This document shows positions 16,013 through 23,627 of a DNA stretch of 29,606 nucleotides, one piece after another (the stretch's first letter is position 1; each line of letters begins with the position of its first letter). Under the pieces are notes generated by a model, which was not told the DNA's origin, did not search any database, and saw nothing but the letters and a program-made list of their open reading frames with translations. The stretch is taken from NCBI GenBank assembly GCA_046482825.1, contig JAWOEI010000068.1, positions 1-29,606 on the forward strand. Reading direction: 5' to 3'. Position numbers and translations under genes: made by a program. This DNA is from M55B167 sp046482825. GTDB lineage: Bacteria > Verrucomicrobiota > Kiritimatiellia > RFP12 > UBA1067.

Positions 16013-17416
16013 ATGGCAGGTGACAAATCAGAACAAATGGCACAGCAGGCTCAGAATTTCTATGCCAAGGGATCTTCGGCTTACGAACGCGGGAATTACG
16101 ATATTGCGATTGATCTCCTGATGCAGTGCCTTACCAGAGCTCCGGGTTTTTCCAAGGCGCGTAAGGTTCTTCGTGCAGCACAGATTAAAAAATTCAAAAC
16201 TTCGAAAACCGGCAGATTTGCTGAAAAGATGACGGAAATCAAGGCGGCAGGTGTCCGTGCTAAAATTAAGGGAATGCTGGCTGCGAACAAGACGGATGCC
16301 GCTCTGATCGAATGTGAAAAGCTTTTGAACATGAACCCTCTTAACGGGCAGAATGTTGAAATTGCCGTGACTGTCGCCGAAGCTTCGGGACATCCCGATG
16401 CTGCGCTTTTTACTGTCGAGGCAGCTTATGAAAATAATCAGAACGACATGAAGCTGCTTCGCCGTGTCGCTGATTTCTACATGGCGGTTGGGGAGTTTGA
16501 AAAAGCGCGCGACGCCTACATCAAACTCAATGCCTACATTCCTACCGATCAGAGTATCCTGAAAAAATTAAAGGATGCTGAAGCCCGGGTGACCATGGCT
16601 TCCGGCTGGGAAGAAACTGCCGGCAAGAAAGACGGCTTTCGCGACCTCATTGCGAATAAAGAACAGGCCGCGTCTCTCGATGCCCAGAACAAGGCCGTTG
16701 TTTCCGGTTCCGATGCTGAAATGCTGATTGCAGAAGCCCGCGAGCGTCTGGAGCACGAACCGGAGAACCTGAACTACTATCGCGCTTTGGCCCGGCTTTA
16801 TTCACAGAATAAGATGTTCGACGAAGCCGTCGAAACCCTTGAATCGGCCCGCAAGATTAATGCAAACGATCCGGAACTTGACCGCTCCCTGACAAATGCC
16901 AAAATTTCTTCCTTTGAATCAAAAATCGATGCGTTTAAAGCTGCCGGTGATGAAAACAGCGCTAACCAGGCTGAAAACGAAATGAATCAGTTTATTTTTG
17001 ATGATCTGGTTTCACGGGTGCAGCGGTATCCAAATGATCTGCGGTTGCGTTTTGAGCTGGGTATGCTGTACTTCAGGAATGAATATTATGATGACGCCAT
17101 CGGTCAGTTTCAGCTATCTCAGAAGAGCCCCAAGGAACGTGTTCAGTCTCTGTTTCACCTCGCTATGTGTTTCAGCAAGAAGGGACAGCGCGATATGGCT
17201 GTAATGCAGCTTGAAACAGCTAATGAACAGCTTACCATCATGGACGACCTGAAAAAACAGATCGTTTACCAGCTGGGTGTGCTTGCCGAAGATGCAGGCG
17301 AAATAGAAAAAGCCTACTCCTATTACAAAGATGTTTACGCAGCTGATATCGGATTCGAGGACATCGGCGAGCGCATGGAGCGTATATATAAACTCCGTAA
17401 TGCTCAAAAAGGCTGA
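16013..17416 (+). CDS. Tetratricopeptide-repeat protein of unknown function
   Basis: This is a 467-residue protein when started at the ATG at 16013, which has AAGAGG nine bases upstream. An in-frame TTG at 15989 is less likely. There is no signal peptide or membrane segment, so it should be cytoplasmic. TPR-like helix pairs are visible at about residues 10-50 (AYERGNYDIAIDLLMQCLTRAPG), 125-180 (FYMAVGEFEKARDAYIKLNAYIP), 235-290 (RLYSQNKMFDEAVETLESARKINANDPEL) and 340-460 (YFRNEYYDDAIGQF and LAEDAGEIEKAYSYYKDVY). No enzymatic domain is seen. It is a monocistronic unit with a strong promoter, suggesting substantial expression. Its binding partner cannot be deduced. Confidence 0.8.
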   Translation: MAGDKSEQMAQQAQNFYAKGSSAYERGNYDIAIDLLMQCLTRAPGFSKARKVLRAAQIKKFKTSKTGRFAEKMTEIKAAGVRAKIKGMLAANKTDAALIECEKLLNMNPLNGQNVEIAVTVAEASGHPDAALFTVEAAYENNQNDMKLLRRVADFYMAVGEFEKARDAYIKLNAYIPTDQSILKKLKDAEARVTMASGWEETAGKKDGFRDLIANKEQAASLDAQNKAVVSGSDAEMLIAEARERLEHEPENLNYYRALARLYSQNKMFDEAVETLESARKINANDPELDRSLTNAKISSFESKIDAFKAAGDENSANQAENEMNQFIFDDLVSRVQRYPNDLRLRFELGMLYFRNEYYDDAIGQFQLSQKSPKERVQSLFHLAMCFSKKGQRDMAVMQLETANEQLTIMDDLKKQIVYQLGVLAEDAGEIEKAYSYYKDVYAADIGFEDIGERMERIYKLRNAQKG

Positions 17417-17429
17417 AGCTGCCCGAAAA

Positions 17430-17454
17430 GAAACCCTGCAAGGCACCGGGTTTC
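17430..17454. terminator. Candidate bidirectional terminator between convergent genes
   Basis: GAAACCC (17430-17436) and GGGTTTC (17448-17454) are exact inverted repeats around an 11-base loop. It lies in the 54-base gap between the convergent TPR and amidohydrolase genes. The flanking T-runs are short, so confidence is modest. Confidence 0.45.
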
Positions 17455-17470
17455 AACATGTCACTGTTCT

Positions 17471-18301
17471 TCAGAAAGAAGCCTGTATATCCAGCAGCCG
17501 TTTTGCATTGCCGCCCAGAATCAGGGCTTTGTCTTTCTCGCTTCTGTGCAGTTTGTCTATCAGCTTTCTGGCTTTGTCTAAAGCACACCAGGGCCAGTCG
17601 CTGGCCAGCATAAGCCTGTCGGCCGGGTGGCTCTTAAGTATCCGGTGCACAATATCATTATGCAGATCCGCCTCGAGAACAGCACTGTCCAGATATACAG
17701 GTTGACCGACCAGCAGTTCAACAACCTCTGTCCAGAGACGATAACCGCCAAGGTGCGCTGCGATAAACTTAATGCCCGGAACCTTTTCATGTACTTTCAG
17801 AATGTGCTCAGGTGTGCATATGCGCTCCGGTAAAAAGCCGATGTCCATGCCGCAGTGGCATAATACGACCAGATCAAGATCTCGACAGCAGCGCATTATG
17901 TCGATGATGTGATCTGCCCCCAGATTGAAATTCTGATAGAAAGGGTGCAGCTTGATGCCCCGGATACCGTCCGCCGCACATTTTTCAAGCTGACTGAAAC
18001 AATCGGACGAGGCTGGATGAACAGATGCGAACGGGATAAGTTTTGCTTTTGCAGCCTGTCCCTGTTTACCCCCGGAAATGGATTTTGAGAAAGCCAGAAT
18101 ACTTTCGAACTGCTCCGGTTTTGTTGCAATCGGGCAGATTACAGATTTGTCAATACCGGCACTATGCATCTGACGGATGAGGTCGGACATTGTTCCGTTG
18201 CCTGCGGCATTCAGCTCTTCAGTGGCTTTATGCTGCAGCTTCTCAACAACTTCGGCCGCTATTTTATCCGGAAAAATATGTGTGTGAACATCTATCTTCA
18301 T
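17471..18301 (-). CDS. Amidohydrolase-2 family metal-dependent hydrolase
   Basis: A 276-residue TIM-barrel hydrolase of the amidohydrolase_2 family (the ACMSD / hydroxybenzoate decarboxylase group). The N-terminal metal motif is DVHTHIFPD (HxH). Further candidate ligands are GIKLHPFYQNF, VLCHCGMDIGF, FIAAHLGGYRLW and LASDWPW with the catalytic Asp. The ATG at 18301 (MKIDVHTHIFP) is preferred to an upstream start because the family begins at this strand. AAAGG lies about ten bases upstream. It is the last gene of a minus-strand cluster with the Minf_1886 and HIT genes. The substrate is unknown. Confidence 0.85.
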   Translation of the reverse strand: MKIDVHTHIFPDKIAAEVVEKLQHKATEELNAAGNGTMSDLIRQMHSAGIDKSVICPIATKPEQFESILAFSKSISGGKQGQAAKAKLIPFASVHPASSDCFSQLEKCAADGIRGIKLHPFYQNFNLGADHIIDIMRCCRDLDLVVLCHCGMDIGFLPERICTPEHILKVHEKVPGIKFIAAHLGGYRLWTEVVELLVGQPVYLDSAVLEADLHNDIVHRILKSHPADRLMLASDWPWCALDKARKLIDKLHRSEKDKALILGGNAKRLLDIQASF

Positions 18302-18367
18302 TATACTGAAACCTTTGTCTTTTAGATTAACTTTCCCGTAAGGGCCTGACAAACAGGTGTTCCCGGA

Positions 18368-18745
18368 TTATGCCTTATATGGCTTGAGAAACGCTTCTTC
18401 GAAATCAAAGATGTCCCTGAAATCATCAATCGAATCATCACCGGATTTACCCAGAAGTCCGACATCAATCAGATGATAGACAATAGCACCGAAATCAGCG
18501 GTTTTGTTGATGCCCCAAAGAGTCATCACTGTATAACTCATGCAGCCGAAACGTTTCAGTGCATATTCTTTAATACCGATAGCAAGTTCCCCGCCTGACA
18601 GATGACGGGAGTGGGAAGGATTTTCCTTTTGCATCCGTTTTGATGTAACGCGCAATGCATCAAGTATAAAGTAATATGCGTTGGCGGAGTATAATCCGTG
18701 GCTGTTGGCAACATGAAAAATTGTCTTGTGAAGCTGATTATCCAT
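18368..18745 (-). CDS. Minf_1886 family protein, function unknown
   Basis: A 125-residue protein resembling the Minf_1886 family, named from Methylacidiphilum and found mainly in PVC bacteria. Recognisable stretches are YYFILDALRVTSKRM, RHLSGGELAIGIKEYALKRFG, and LWGINKTADFGAIVYHLIDVGLLGKS. The acidic C-terminus (DDSIDDFRDIFDFEEAF) is typical. It is predicted soluble and helical, with no known catalytic motif. The ATG at 18745 overlaps the stop of the HIT gene by eight bases, so the two are probably translationally coupled. It lies 66 bases ahead of the amidohydrolase. Family naming is from memory of the pattern, and no role is known. Confidence 0.72.
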   Translation of the reverse strand: MDNQLHKTIFHVANSHGLYSANAYYFILDALRVTSKRMQKENPSHSRHLSGGELAIGIKEYALKRFGCMSYTVMTLWGINKTADFGAIVYHLIDVGLLGKSGDDSIDDFRDIFDFEEAFLKPYKA

Positions 18746-19154
18746 CAAGTGATATCTTTTTATGAATTGCCGTTATCTCTTCTTCAGAGTCATACTTTTT
18801 GGAGCTGTGCCAGTTGATTTGTTTTCTGTCCCAGCGAGGAATAATATGGAAATGAACATGCGGTACTGTCTGCTTGGCACATTCCCCGTTGTTCTGCAGC
18901 AGGTTGAACCCATCGCATTCCAAGGCTTTAACAATGTGACGCGCCACTTTTTGCGTGGCCAGGATAAGTTGTGTCAGGGCTTCGGCTGTCATGTCGGTCA
19001 GCAGTTCAACATGCTGCCTGGGAACAATAAGAGTGTGACCTTTTTCAAACGGCGCTATATCCATAAAAGCGAAACAGTTCTCATCTTCGTAAACTTTCCG
19101 TGACGGAATCTCTCCGTTTACTATTTTGCAGAAAATGCAGGTGGGATCTGTCAT
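18738..19154 (-). CDS. HIT family protein (HINT/Hit-like nucleotide hydrolase)
   Basis: A 138-residue histidine-triad protein starting MTDPTCIFCKIVNGEIPSRK at the ATG at 19154, with an AAGG-type site eight bases upstream. The catalytic triad is HVHFHIIPR (His99, His101, His103). Cys6 and Cys9 with His40 resemble the zinc-binding set of HINT-branch proteins. These enzymes hydrolyse nucleoside phosphoramidates, dinucleotides or related adenylates. The C-terminal tail (WHSSKKYDSEEEITAIHKKI) is normal. It is the first gene of the cluster with the Minf_1886 protein and the amidohydrolase. The substrate is not predictable. Confidence 0.92.
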   Translation of the reverse strand: MTDPTCIFCKIVNGEIPSRKVYEDENCFAFMDIAPFEKGHTLIVPRQHVELLTDMTAEALTQLILATQKVARHIVKALECDGFNLLQNNGECAKQTVPHVHFHIIPRWDRKQINWHSSKKYDSEEEITAIHKKISLDG

Positions 19155-19350
19155 GTTCGAGGCCTTTTTTATCGTGTTAATTCCGTTTACATATTTAAGC
19201 AAAGTTTGGTGCTGGTGAACAAGGTTTTAAAGTGCTAAACTAAAATGAAATGTTCAGGTCAGTCAAGTTTATGCAGCGTAAAATCTTCGCTCCGATGCAG
19301 CTGACGGCAAAGATGGCCTTTTTAATTTGTCAGGGGGTGACATAATCATA

Positions 19351-21576
19351 ATGAGGGGAACTGTTAAACATAATTTGCGGATGTCATTTAAAATCTTTTT
19401 TGTCCTGCTGGCCTGTTTTTGCTTAACGGTATGGTTTCATCGTGAAAAAATTATTAAGCGGTTGATCGTCATACAGCTCCACAAACTGAATGTGAAAGAT
19501 CTGTATTTTGAAGTCGGAGAACTCTCATTGAATTGCCTGGAGTTGCGTGATGTTGTCTGGGGTGCGGGAGACGAATTCTGTCTGTCTATTGCGGATATCC
19601 GAGTGGATTTCACCCTGAAAAGTCTGCTGAATCGCAGGATAAACTGTGTTGAGATTGTTCGTTTTGAAACACCTGTGCATCTGAATATGCAGAATAATCC
19701 CGAAAGCCGGCTGCTTGACCACTCTTTGAAGGTGGCCAGAAAATTCCGAGAGCTTCATCCCCGCTCTAATGGTTTTGACCGGATAAGTGATATAAATATT
19801 CCTGACATTAAAATTCAACGTGCCTCAGTAGAGATACGCGGTTATGACGGCTTTGAACGCGGAATACTGCATCTTGACGGTGCCTCCGGTGCAGAATCCG
19901 GAAAATTTACAATCAGCGGTGAGTTCCCGATGCCGGATGGAAAACGTGTGGCTTTTCGCGGCAGTTCGGAGCTGACCTTGTCAGAAACTTCTCCTGCGCT
20001 GTCCGCAGCCTTTCAAGGTGTGTTTAATCTATCCCAGTTGACTCAGGCGTCGTATAGCTTTGTTCCGTCTTCAGTGGGTTTTTCCGGCAGTGCGGAAGTT
20101 TCTCTGTTTGAAAATCAGCCTGAGTGGCAGTTTGATATGCAGCTTCTTTCCGGTGAGTATTCCGCTGCTTTCGGCAGATTGCAGGTCGGTGCCCGCTTAT
20201 CTGGCGAAACCGCTTTCAGCGGAAACCGTAAAAAAATCAGCGGAGAAGGAAAAGTCCGCCTGAGAGATATCGCAGTTTCTTTGTCTGATGTCAATGGCGA
20301 TGAGTGTTTTTATAATTCAGTACAGAATGCTTTTTTTGAGTTTTCTCTCCCGGAGACATCTCCGGATGATCCTGACACAATAAGCGCTGACTGCCGTATC
20401 GGACTCAGCAATGTGTGTGTGCGCACCGGAGATTTCTTCCTGGAGGAGGGGGCATTGGAAATCCCTTTTGCGCTGGCCGGAGACACAACTTGTGTTTTCA
20501 GTCAGACGCTGTTCAGCTGGAGAAGCTGTGCGGCAGAGGGGATACGACTGAACCCCATGGGTTTTATCCCGTCAATATCCAATAATCACCTGCGGGTAAA
20601 AAGCGGAATATCAGTTGACGGTGAACCTGTGGAAGCTCGCATTGAATGTGATATACCCCTGGATGATCCCCGGGCCGGTGCAGCCTTTATCAATATTCCT
20701 GAAGTGAAATTGACGTCTGATGGGGCTTTCGGAGATCTGCTCGAAGAAAAGAGCGGTAAGCGTTTTGATTTTAACGGACGCTTTGCCGCGCGTGCAAAAC
20801 TTGATGCACTGATACCGGGTTCTGCGATTACGGGATGTGTTTCATTGCGTAATGCAGAATGCTCTGCTGAAAACCTGAAGGTCTCCGGTGTTAATTTTGA
20901 ATTGCCCTTTGTATATGATGGAATCCCTGAATCCACCGGAGCACCGCGCTTGTCCATCGGATCTCTGGAGATGGGAAACCTCTCCTTTTCCAATGGCGAT
21001 ATTCTTTTTCAGCTGCGCGGGCATGTGCTTTTTGTCGAAAAAGCCGAAATTGATTGGGCTGAAGGCGGGTTGCGCACCTATGCTGTGCATCTTGCGTTTG
21101 ATGGCAATATTCTCAACGAGTTTGTTGTGTATGCGGATAGAGTGGACATGGGTGAGGTTTTTATGCTCATCAATCCGCTGGAAGCACAGATGGAAGGTGT
21201 ACTTTACGGACGTTTTGAAGTCGGTTTGCAGAACAGGAAGCTGAATCTGTCCACCGGATATCTTTACTCCCTGCCGGGGCAGGGGGGATATCTAAAAGTG
21301 GATGACCCTGAAAACATGGAGATCCTGTTGCGCAGAGCTGGTCTCAGGCGGGATATAAAAGAAATTGCCAGAGCGCTGAGCGATATCGATCTGTCTGCCA
21401 TGCGTCTGGATCTTGATCCGGCAGCGGATGATAATTCATCACTGAAAATCCGGCTTGTCGGTCAGTCCAATTATGAAAAACGTCCTGCCCCGATTGATTT
21501 GAATCTGAATATCAAAGGTCCTCTGGACGAAGTGCTGAATCTTGGTATTGATATGAGAAGGGTGCTTAAACGCTGA
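19351..21576 (+). CDS. ydbH: YdbH-like AsmA-superfamily intermembrane lipid-transport protein
   Basis: A 741-residue protein with one N-terminal membrane segment (about residues 13-30, FKIFFVLLACFCLTVWF), then a long periplasmic beta-rich region with many short repeating strands. The C-terminal ~130 residues (GVLYGRFEVGLQ, PGQGGYLKVDD, ARALSDIDLSAMRLDLDP, PIDLNLNIKGPLDEVL) fit the YdbH C-terminal domain pattern. In E. coli, YdbH with TamB and YhdP moves phospholipids from inner to outer membrane and works with the lipoprotein YnbE. The two genes after the downstream repeat look like YnbE and YdbL, which supports the call strongly. The ATG at 19351 follows AGGGGGTGA. An upstream in-frame TTG (19327) would leave that site inside the gene. 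Confidence 0.82.
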   Translation: MRGTVKHNLRMSFKIFFVLLACFCLTVWFHREKIIKRLIVIQLHKLNVKDLYFEVGELSLNCLELRDVVWGAGDEFCLSIADIRVDFTLKSLLNRRINCVEIVRFETPVHLNMQNNPESRLLDHSLKVARKFRELHPRSNGFDRISDINIPDIKIQRASVEIRGYDGFERGILHLDGASGAESGKFTISGEFPMPDGKRVAFRGSSELTLSETSPALSAAFQGVFNLSQLTQASYSFVPSSVGFSGSAEVSLFENQPEWQFDMQLLSGEYSAAFGRLQVGARLSGETAFSGNRKKISGEGKVRLRDIAVSLSDVNGDECFYNSVQNAFFEFSLPETSPDDPDTISADCRIGLSNVCVRTGDFFLEEGALEIPFALAGDTTCVFSQTLFSWRSCAAEGIRLNPMGFIPSISNNHLRVKSGISVDGEPVEARIECDIPLDDPRAGAAFINIPEVKLTSDGAFGDLLEEKSGKRFDFNGRFAARAKLDALIPGSAITGCVSLRNAECSAENLKVSGVNFELPFVYDGIPESTGAPRLSIGSLEMGNLSFSNGDILFQLRGHVLFVEKAEIDWAEGGLRTYAVHLAFDGNILNEFVVYADRVDMGEVFMLINPLEAQMEGVLYGRFEVGLQNRKLNLSTGYLYSLPGQGGYLKVDDPENMEILLRRAGLRRDIKEIARALSDIDLSAMRLDLDPAADDNSSLKIRLVGQSNYEKRPAPIDLNLNIKGPLDEVLNLGIDMRRVLKR

Positions 21577-21642
21577 CCGGAGGCCGTCCGAAAAGCTTTT
21601 CGAATGGCAGGTTTTCAGGCAGTTGTCAGGCACTTATCGCTT

Positions 21643-21822
21643 AACTTCTGTAAAACAAACAAAGAAAATCGATGCAATAGACTGTAGGCCGGGTCCCCGA
21701 CCCGGCGCACCAACGTCTGTTGATGCATCCGCCACTGTAGGTCAGGTCCCCGACCCGGCGCACCAACTGTGGCGGCACACCGCCCGGCCTGCAATTATTG
21801 TTTCCGGTTGCGCCAGGCCGGG
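21643..21822 (+). repeat. Composite REP-like repeat, locus 2, within the ydbH-ynbE gap
   Basis: This is a second copy of the composite repeat at 7539-7722, starting with the same 27 bases (21643-21669). It has two GTAG palindromes. The first is perfect: CTGTAG at 21682-21687 and arms GCCGGGTC/GACCCGGC. The second is degenerate: CTGTAG at 21735-21740 and arms GTCAGGTC/GACCCGGC. A 53-base period (21708-21760) matches locus 1 exactly in length. It closes with CCCGGCCTG (21783-21791) paired to CAGGCCGGG (21814-21822). The repeat occupies half of the 358-base gap between ydbH and ynbE. The rest holds a perfect 14-base palindrome at 21589-21602 and the ynbE promoter. Confidence 0.85.
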
Positions 21823-21890
21823 AATAACCCAGGAAACGCCCTGAAAATTTTACGGTATGGCAAAAAACCGGAAATCCGGGCATATCCTGC

Positions 21891-21918
21891 TTGACTTTGG
21901 CAGAATTTATGCTTTACT
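21891..21918 (+). promoter_or_regulatory. Possible promoter of ynbE-ydbL
   Basis: TTGACT (21891-21896), a 16-base spacer and TTTACT (21913-21918), 16 bases before the ynbE start. If real, it lets the two small genes be transcribed independently of ydbH despite the intervening repeat. The very short leader makes this tentative. Confidence 0.4.
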
Positions 21919-21934
21919 TTCCAGAAGGTGTTAA

Positions 21935-22102
21935 ATGAGGAATTATTTTATTATTCTGATGCTGGTCTTGTCAGGCGGGGGATGTCTGAAGACTGAGCAT
22001 AATGTAAAGACTGAACATAAGGTTGAGCCCATTCACATCACTATGGATATAAATGTGAAAGTGCAGAGAGATCTGGAGGAATTTCTGGATCTTGAGGATT
22101 GA
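21935..22102 (+). CDS. ynbE: YnbE-like small lipoprotein
   Basis: A 55-residue gene starting at an ATG with AGAAGG six bases upstream. It translates to a hydrophobic leader MRNYFIILMLVLSGGGC with a candidate lipidated Cys17. A short polar linker and KVEPIHITMDINVKV follow, which closely resembles the EPITINMNVKIE stretch of E. coli YnbE. It ends LEEFLDLED. The residue three before the cysteine is Gly rather than Leu, a relaxed lipobox. YnbE is an outer-membrane lipoprotein that multimerises by beta strands and joins YdbH to complete a lipid bridge. The position between ydbH and a YdbL-like gene matches the E. coli operon order. Identification rests on motif, size and synteny. Confidence 0.78.
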   Translation: MRNYFIILMLVLSGGGCLKTEHNVKTEHKVEPIHITMDINVKVQRDLEEFLDLED

Positions 22103-22167
22103 TATTCCAGCAGTATTCCTGCAATTCAGGGGTTTTGCCGCGATAGTGATATTTTGAGGAGGAAATG

Positions 22168-22509
22168 ATGAAAATTACAAAACTAAAGTTTTTCGCCTTG
22201 TTTTTCGGTGCGGTTCTGGTGTCATCTGCTGTTTTTGCTGATGCTAAAAGTGAGGCTCATGCCCGGCGTAAAGCCAGAAAAAACAGCGTAACCGCTCTGG
22301 TTGAAAAAGGGGCGGTTCGAGAGGGAGCCAACGGTTATTTAATTCCCGAAAAAGACCTCGGCAAAGAAAAAATGGCTGTTGTCAAAGCTGAGAATAAAGA
22401 CAGAAAAATCGGTTACAAGGCCATTGCTGAGCAGCATAATGCCAGCGTTGAAGCGATATCGAAAGCCGCTGGCAAGATCAACCGCAAGAAAGCACGTAAG
22501 AGGAAGTAG
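22168..22509 (+). CDS. ydbL: YdbL-like DUF1318 periplasmic protein
   Basis: A 113-residue protein with a clear signal peptide (MKITKLKFFALFFGAVLVSS, likely cleaved after VFA at about residue 24). The mature part has KGAVREGANGYLIPEKD, then VKAENKDRKIGYKAIAEQHNAS and VEAISKAAGKI. These follow the DUF1318/YdbL pattern (GxVGExxxGYL, NxxRxxxYxxIAxxN). I chose the second of two adjacent ATGs because GAGGAGG at 22156-22162 is then five bases away. YdbL modulates YdbH-YnbE function in E. coli, where it is thought to limit excess YnbE multimerisation. The C-terminus is highly basic (KINRKKARKRK), unlike the E. coli protein. It lies 65 bases after ynbE. Confidence 0.78.
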   Translation: MKITKLKFFALFFGAVLVSSAVFADAKSEAHARRKARKNSVTALVEKGAVREGANGYLIPEKDLGKEKMAVVKAENKDRKIGYKAIAEQHNASVEAISKAAGKINRKKARKRK

Positions 22510-22626
22510 CAATGCGGATTTCCGGTTGTTAATTGATGATTTGATCGTGTCGGTAGGGCTTCGTTCTGTCAGTCCGCACCTTGGAAAATCACTTGTTTTT
22601 TGCGGCAGAAGTTAATTTATGTGCTG

Positions 22627-23397
22627 CTAAGACCGTTCAGTCTCGAATATCTCTCGCCAGGAAATGGCGTTGCTTTCATCAAGATACAGAGCTTTCGTTA
22701 TATTCTTTTCAACTGTAAATGTTGTCCACCAGAGGGCGGTTTTTGAACCGAGCGCAGTTTTTGATTCTGTGTCTTTCACTCTTTGTATGATGCAGAGCAG
22801 ATATTTTCCCTCCGGCAGCCGGTAATGATGCGTAATATGGTCTGTTATTCCGAATGAACGTTCTTTGAAATGACTCCTGATCAGTCGCTTGAGCTGCAGT
22901 ATTGCGCTTTGTTCCGCCCTTCGTTCATTCCTCTCTTTGTCACGGTCTGAACGTTTGAAAATATTGGTTTGGCGATGACCGTAGCGGGTTGTTACATTAG
23001 GCATGCCCCGCATACGCATATCCGCGTTTTCATTGGCAACGCGTTGCATCAGCTCCAGATAGGAACTGCGCAGTTTGTAGAGTTCCTGCACCAGTTGCGG
23101 AGTCCATTTTGCGACGCAAACGTCCGGACGCTGTGCAATCCTGTTTCTGTGGGTGACGGTAATGCGTATGGATGATTTGTACTTTGATTTATTGGTATAG
23201 ATAGAGGAAACAAGTTCATACATCCGCAGTTCACGTTCTGCGGTAATGGCTTTCGGTTTCTGCCTCAGAAGCTCCGGGGCATCAGAATATTCACTGACCT
23301 TGCTTTTCGGCTGGATGTTTATCGATTGAGCCTGAACTATTGCTTTCATGGAAATGAAAAACAAGCAGAGAGTAACAGTTTTTATGAGAGTATTCAT
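22627..23397 (-). CDS. Hypothetical exported protein
   Basis: A 256-residue protein when started at the ATG at 23397, which gives a signal peptide (MNTLIKTVTLCLFFISMKAI, cleavage likely after VQA). An upstream GTG at 23451 would bury that signal. The mature protein is basic. It has a helical middle (VQELYKLRSSYLELMQRVANENADMRMRG), a very charged stretch (KRSDRDKERNERRAEQ), and a C-terminal segment LPEGKYLLCIIQRVKD followed by ALWWTTFTVEKN that looks like a beta-sandwich edge. I recognise no family. It is alone on its strand, with a weak ribosome binding site, and convergent with ydbL. Confidence 0.6.
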   Translation of the reverse strand: MNTLIKTVTLCLFFISMKAIVQAQSINIQPKSKVSEYSDAPELLRQKPKAITAERELRMYELVSSIYTNKSKYKSSIRITVTHRNRIAQRPDVCVAKWTPQLVQELYKLRSSYLELMQRVANENADMRMRGMPNVTTRYGHRQTNIFKRSDRDKERNERRAEQSAILQLKRLIRSHFKERSFGITDHITHHYRLPEGKYLLCIIQRVKDTESKTALGSKTALWWTTFTVEKNITKALYLDESNAISWREIFETERS

Positions 23398-23482
23398 AAA
23401 CTTTAACCATGTGCAGAGCTTGTCATACAGTGCGATAATTTTCCTGATCACTGTGTGTGTCTGTATCTGTCTGATAAAGACT

Positions 23483-23512
23483 TTGACATAGAAGATTTAA
23501 AACTGCAATATA
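23483..23512 (+). promoter_or_regulatory. Possible promoter of the radical SAM gene
   Basis: TTGACA (23483-23488), then AATATA (23507-23512) after 18 bases, or TATAAA two bases further on. This predicts a leader of about 110 bases before the gene, containing the hairpin at 23572-23589. Confidence 0.45.
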
Positions 23513-23571
23513 AATCCTGTCTGATGTCGTGCCCGTTCTGTGTTCGCGCACCCCGGGTGACATAGCCGCAG

Positions 23572-23589
23572 TGCGGCATGTCTGCCGCA
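23572..23589 (+). promoter_or_regulatory. Strong hairpin in the leader of the radical SAM gene
   Basis: TGCGGCA (23572-23578) pairs perfectly with TGCCGCA (23583-23589) around a 4-base loop. It is followed by ATTTAGATTT and not by a T-run, so it could be a weak terminator or a leader structure. It lies 39 bases ahead of the start codon. Confidence 0.4.
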
Positions 23590-23627
23590 ATTTAGATTTA
23601 TGATTAAGGAGGAAAGCAGGTTAAATT

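Noticed and set aside
21589..21602. Perfect 14-base palindrome CGAAAAGCTTTTCG just after ydbH
   Set aside because: It has no loop and no T-run. It could be a protein site or chance, and nothing supports either.
21623..21844. Short open frame through the composite repeat, with a similar peptide encoded at 7565-7774
   Set aside because: The peptide similarity simply follows from the shared DNA repeat. There is no ribosome binding site, and the palindromes explain the conservation better.
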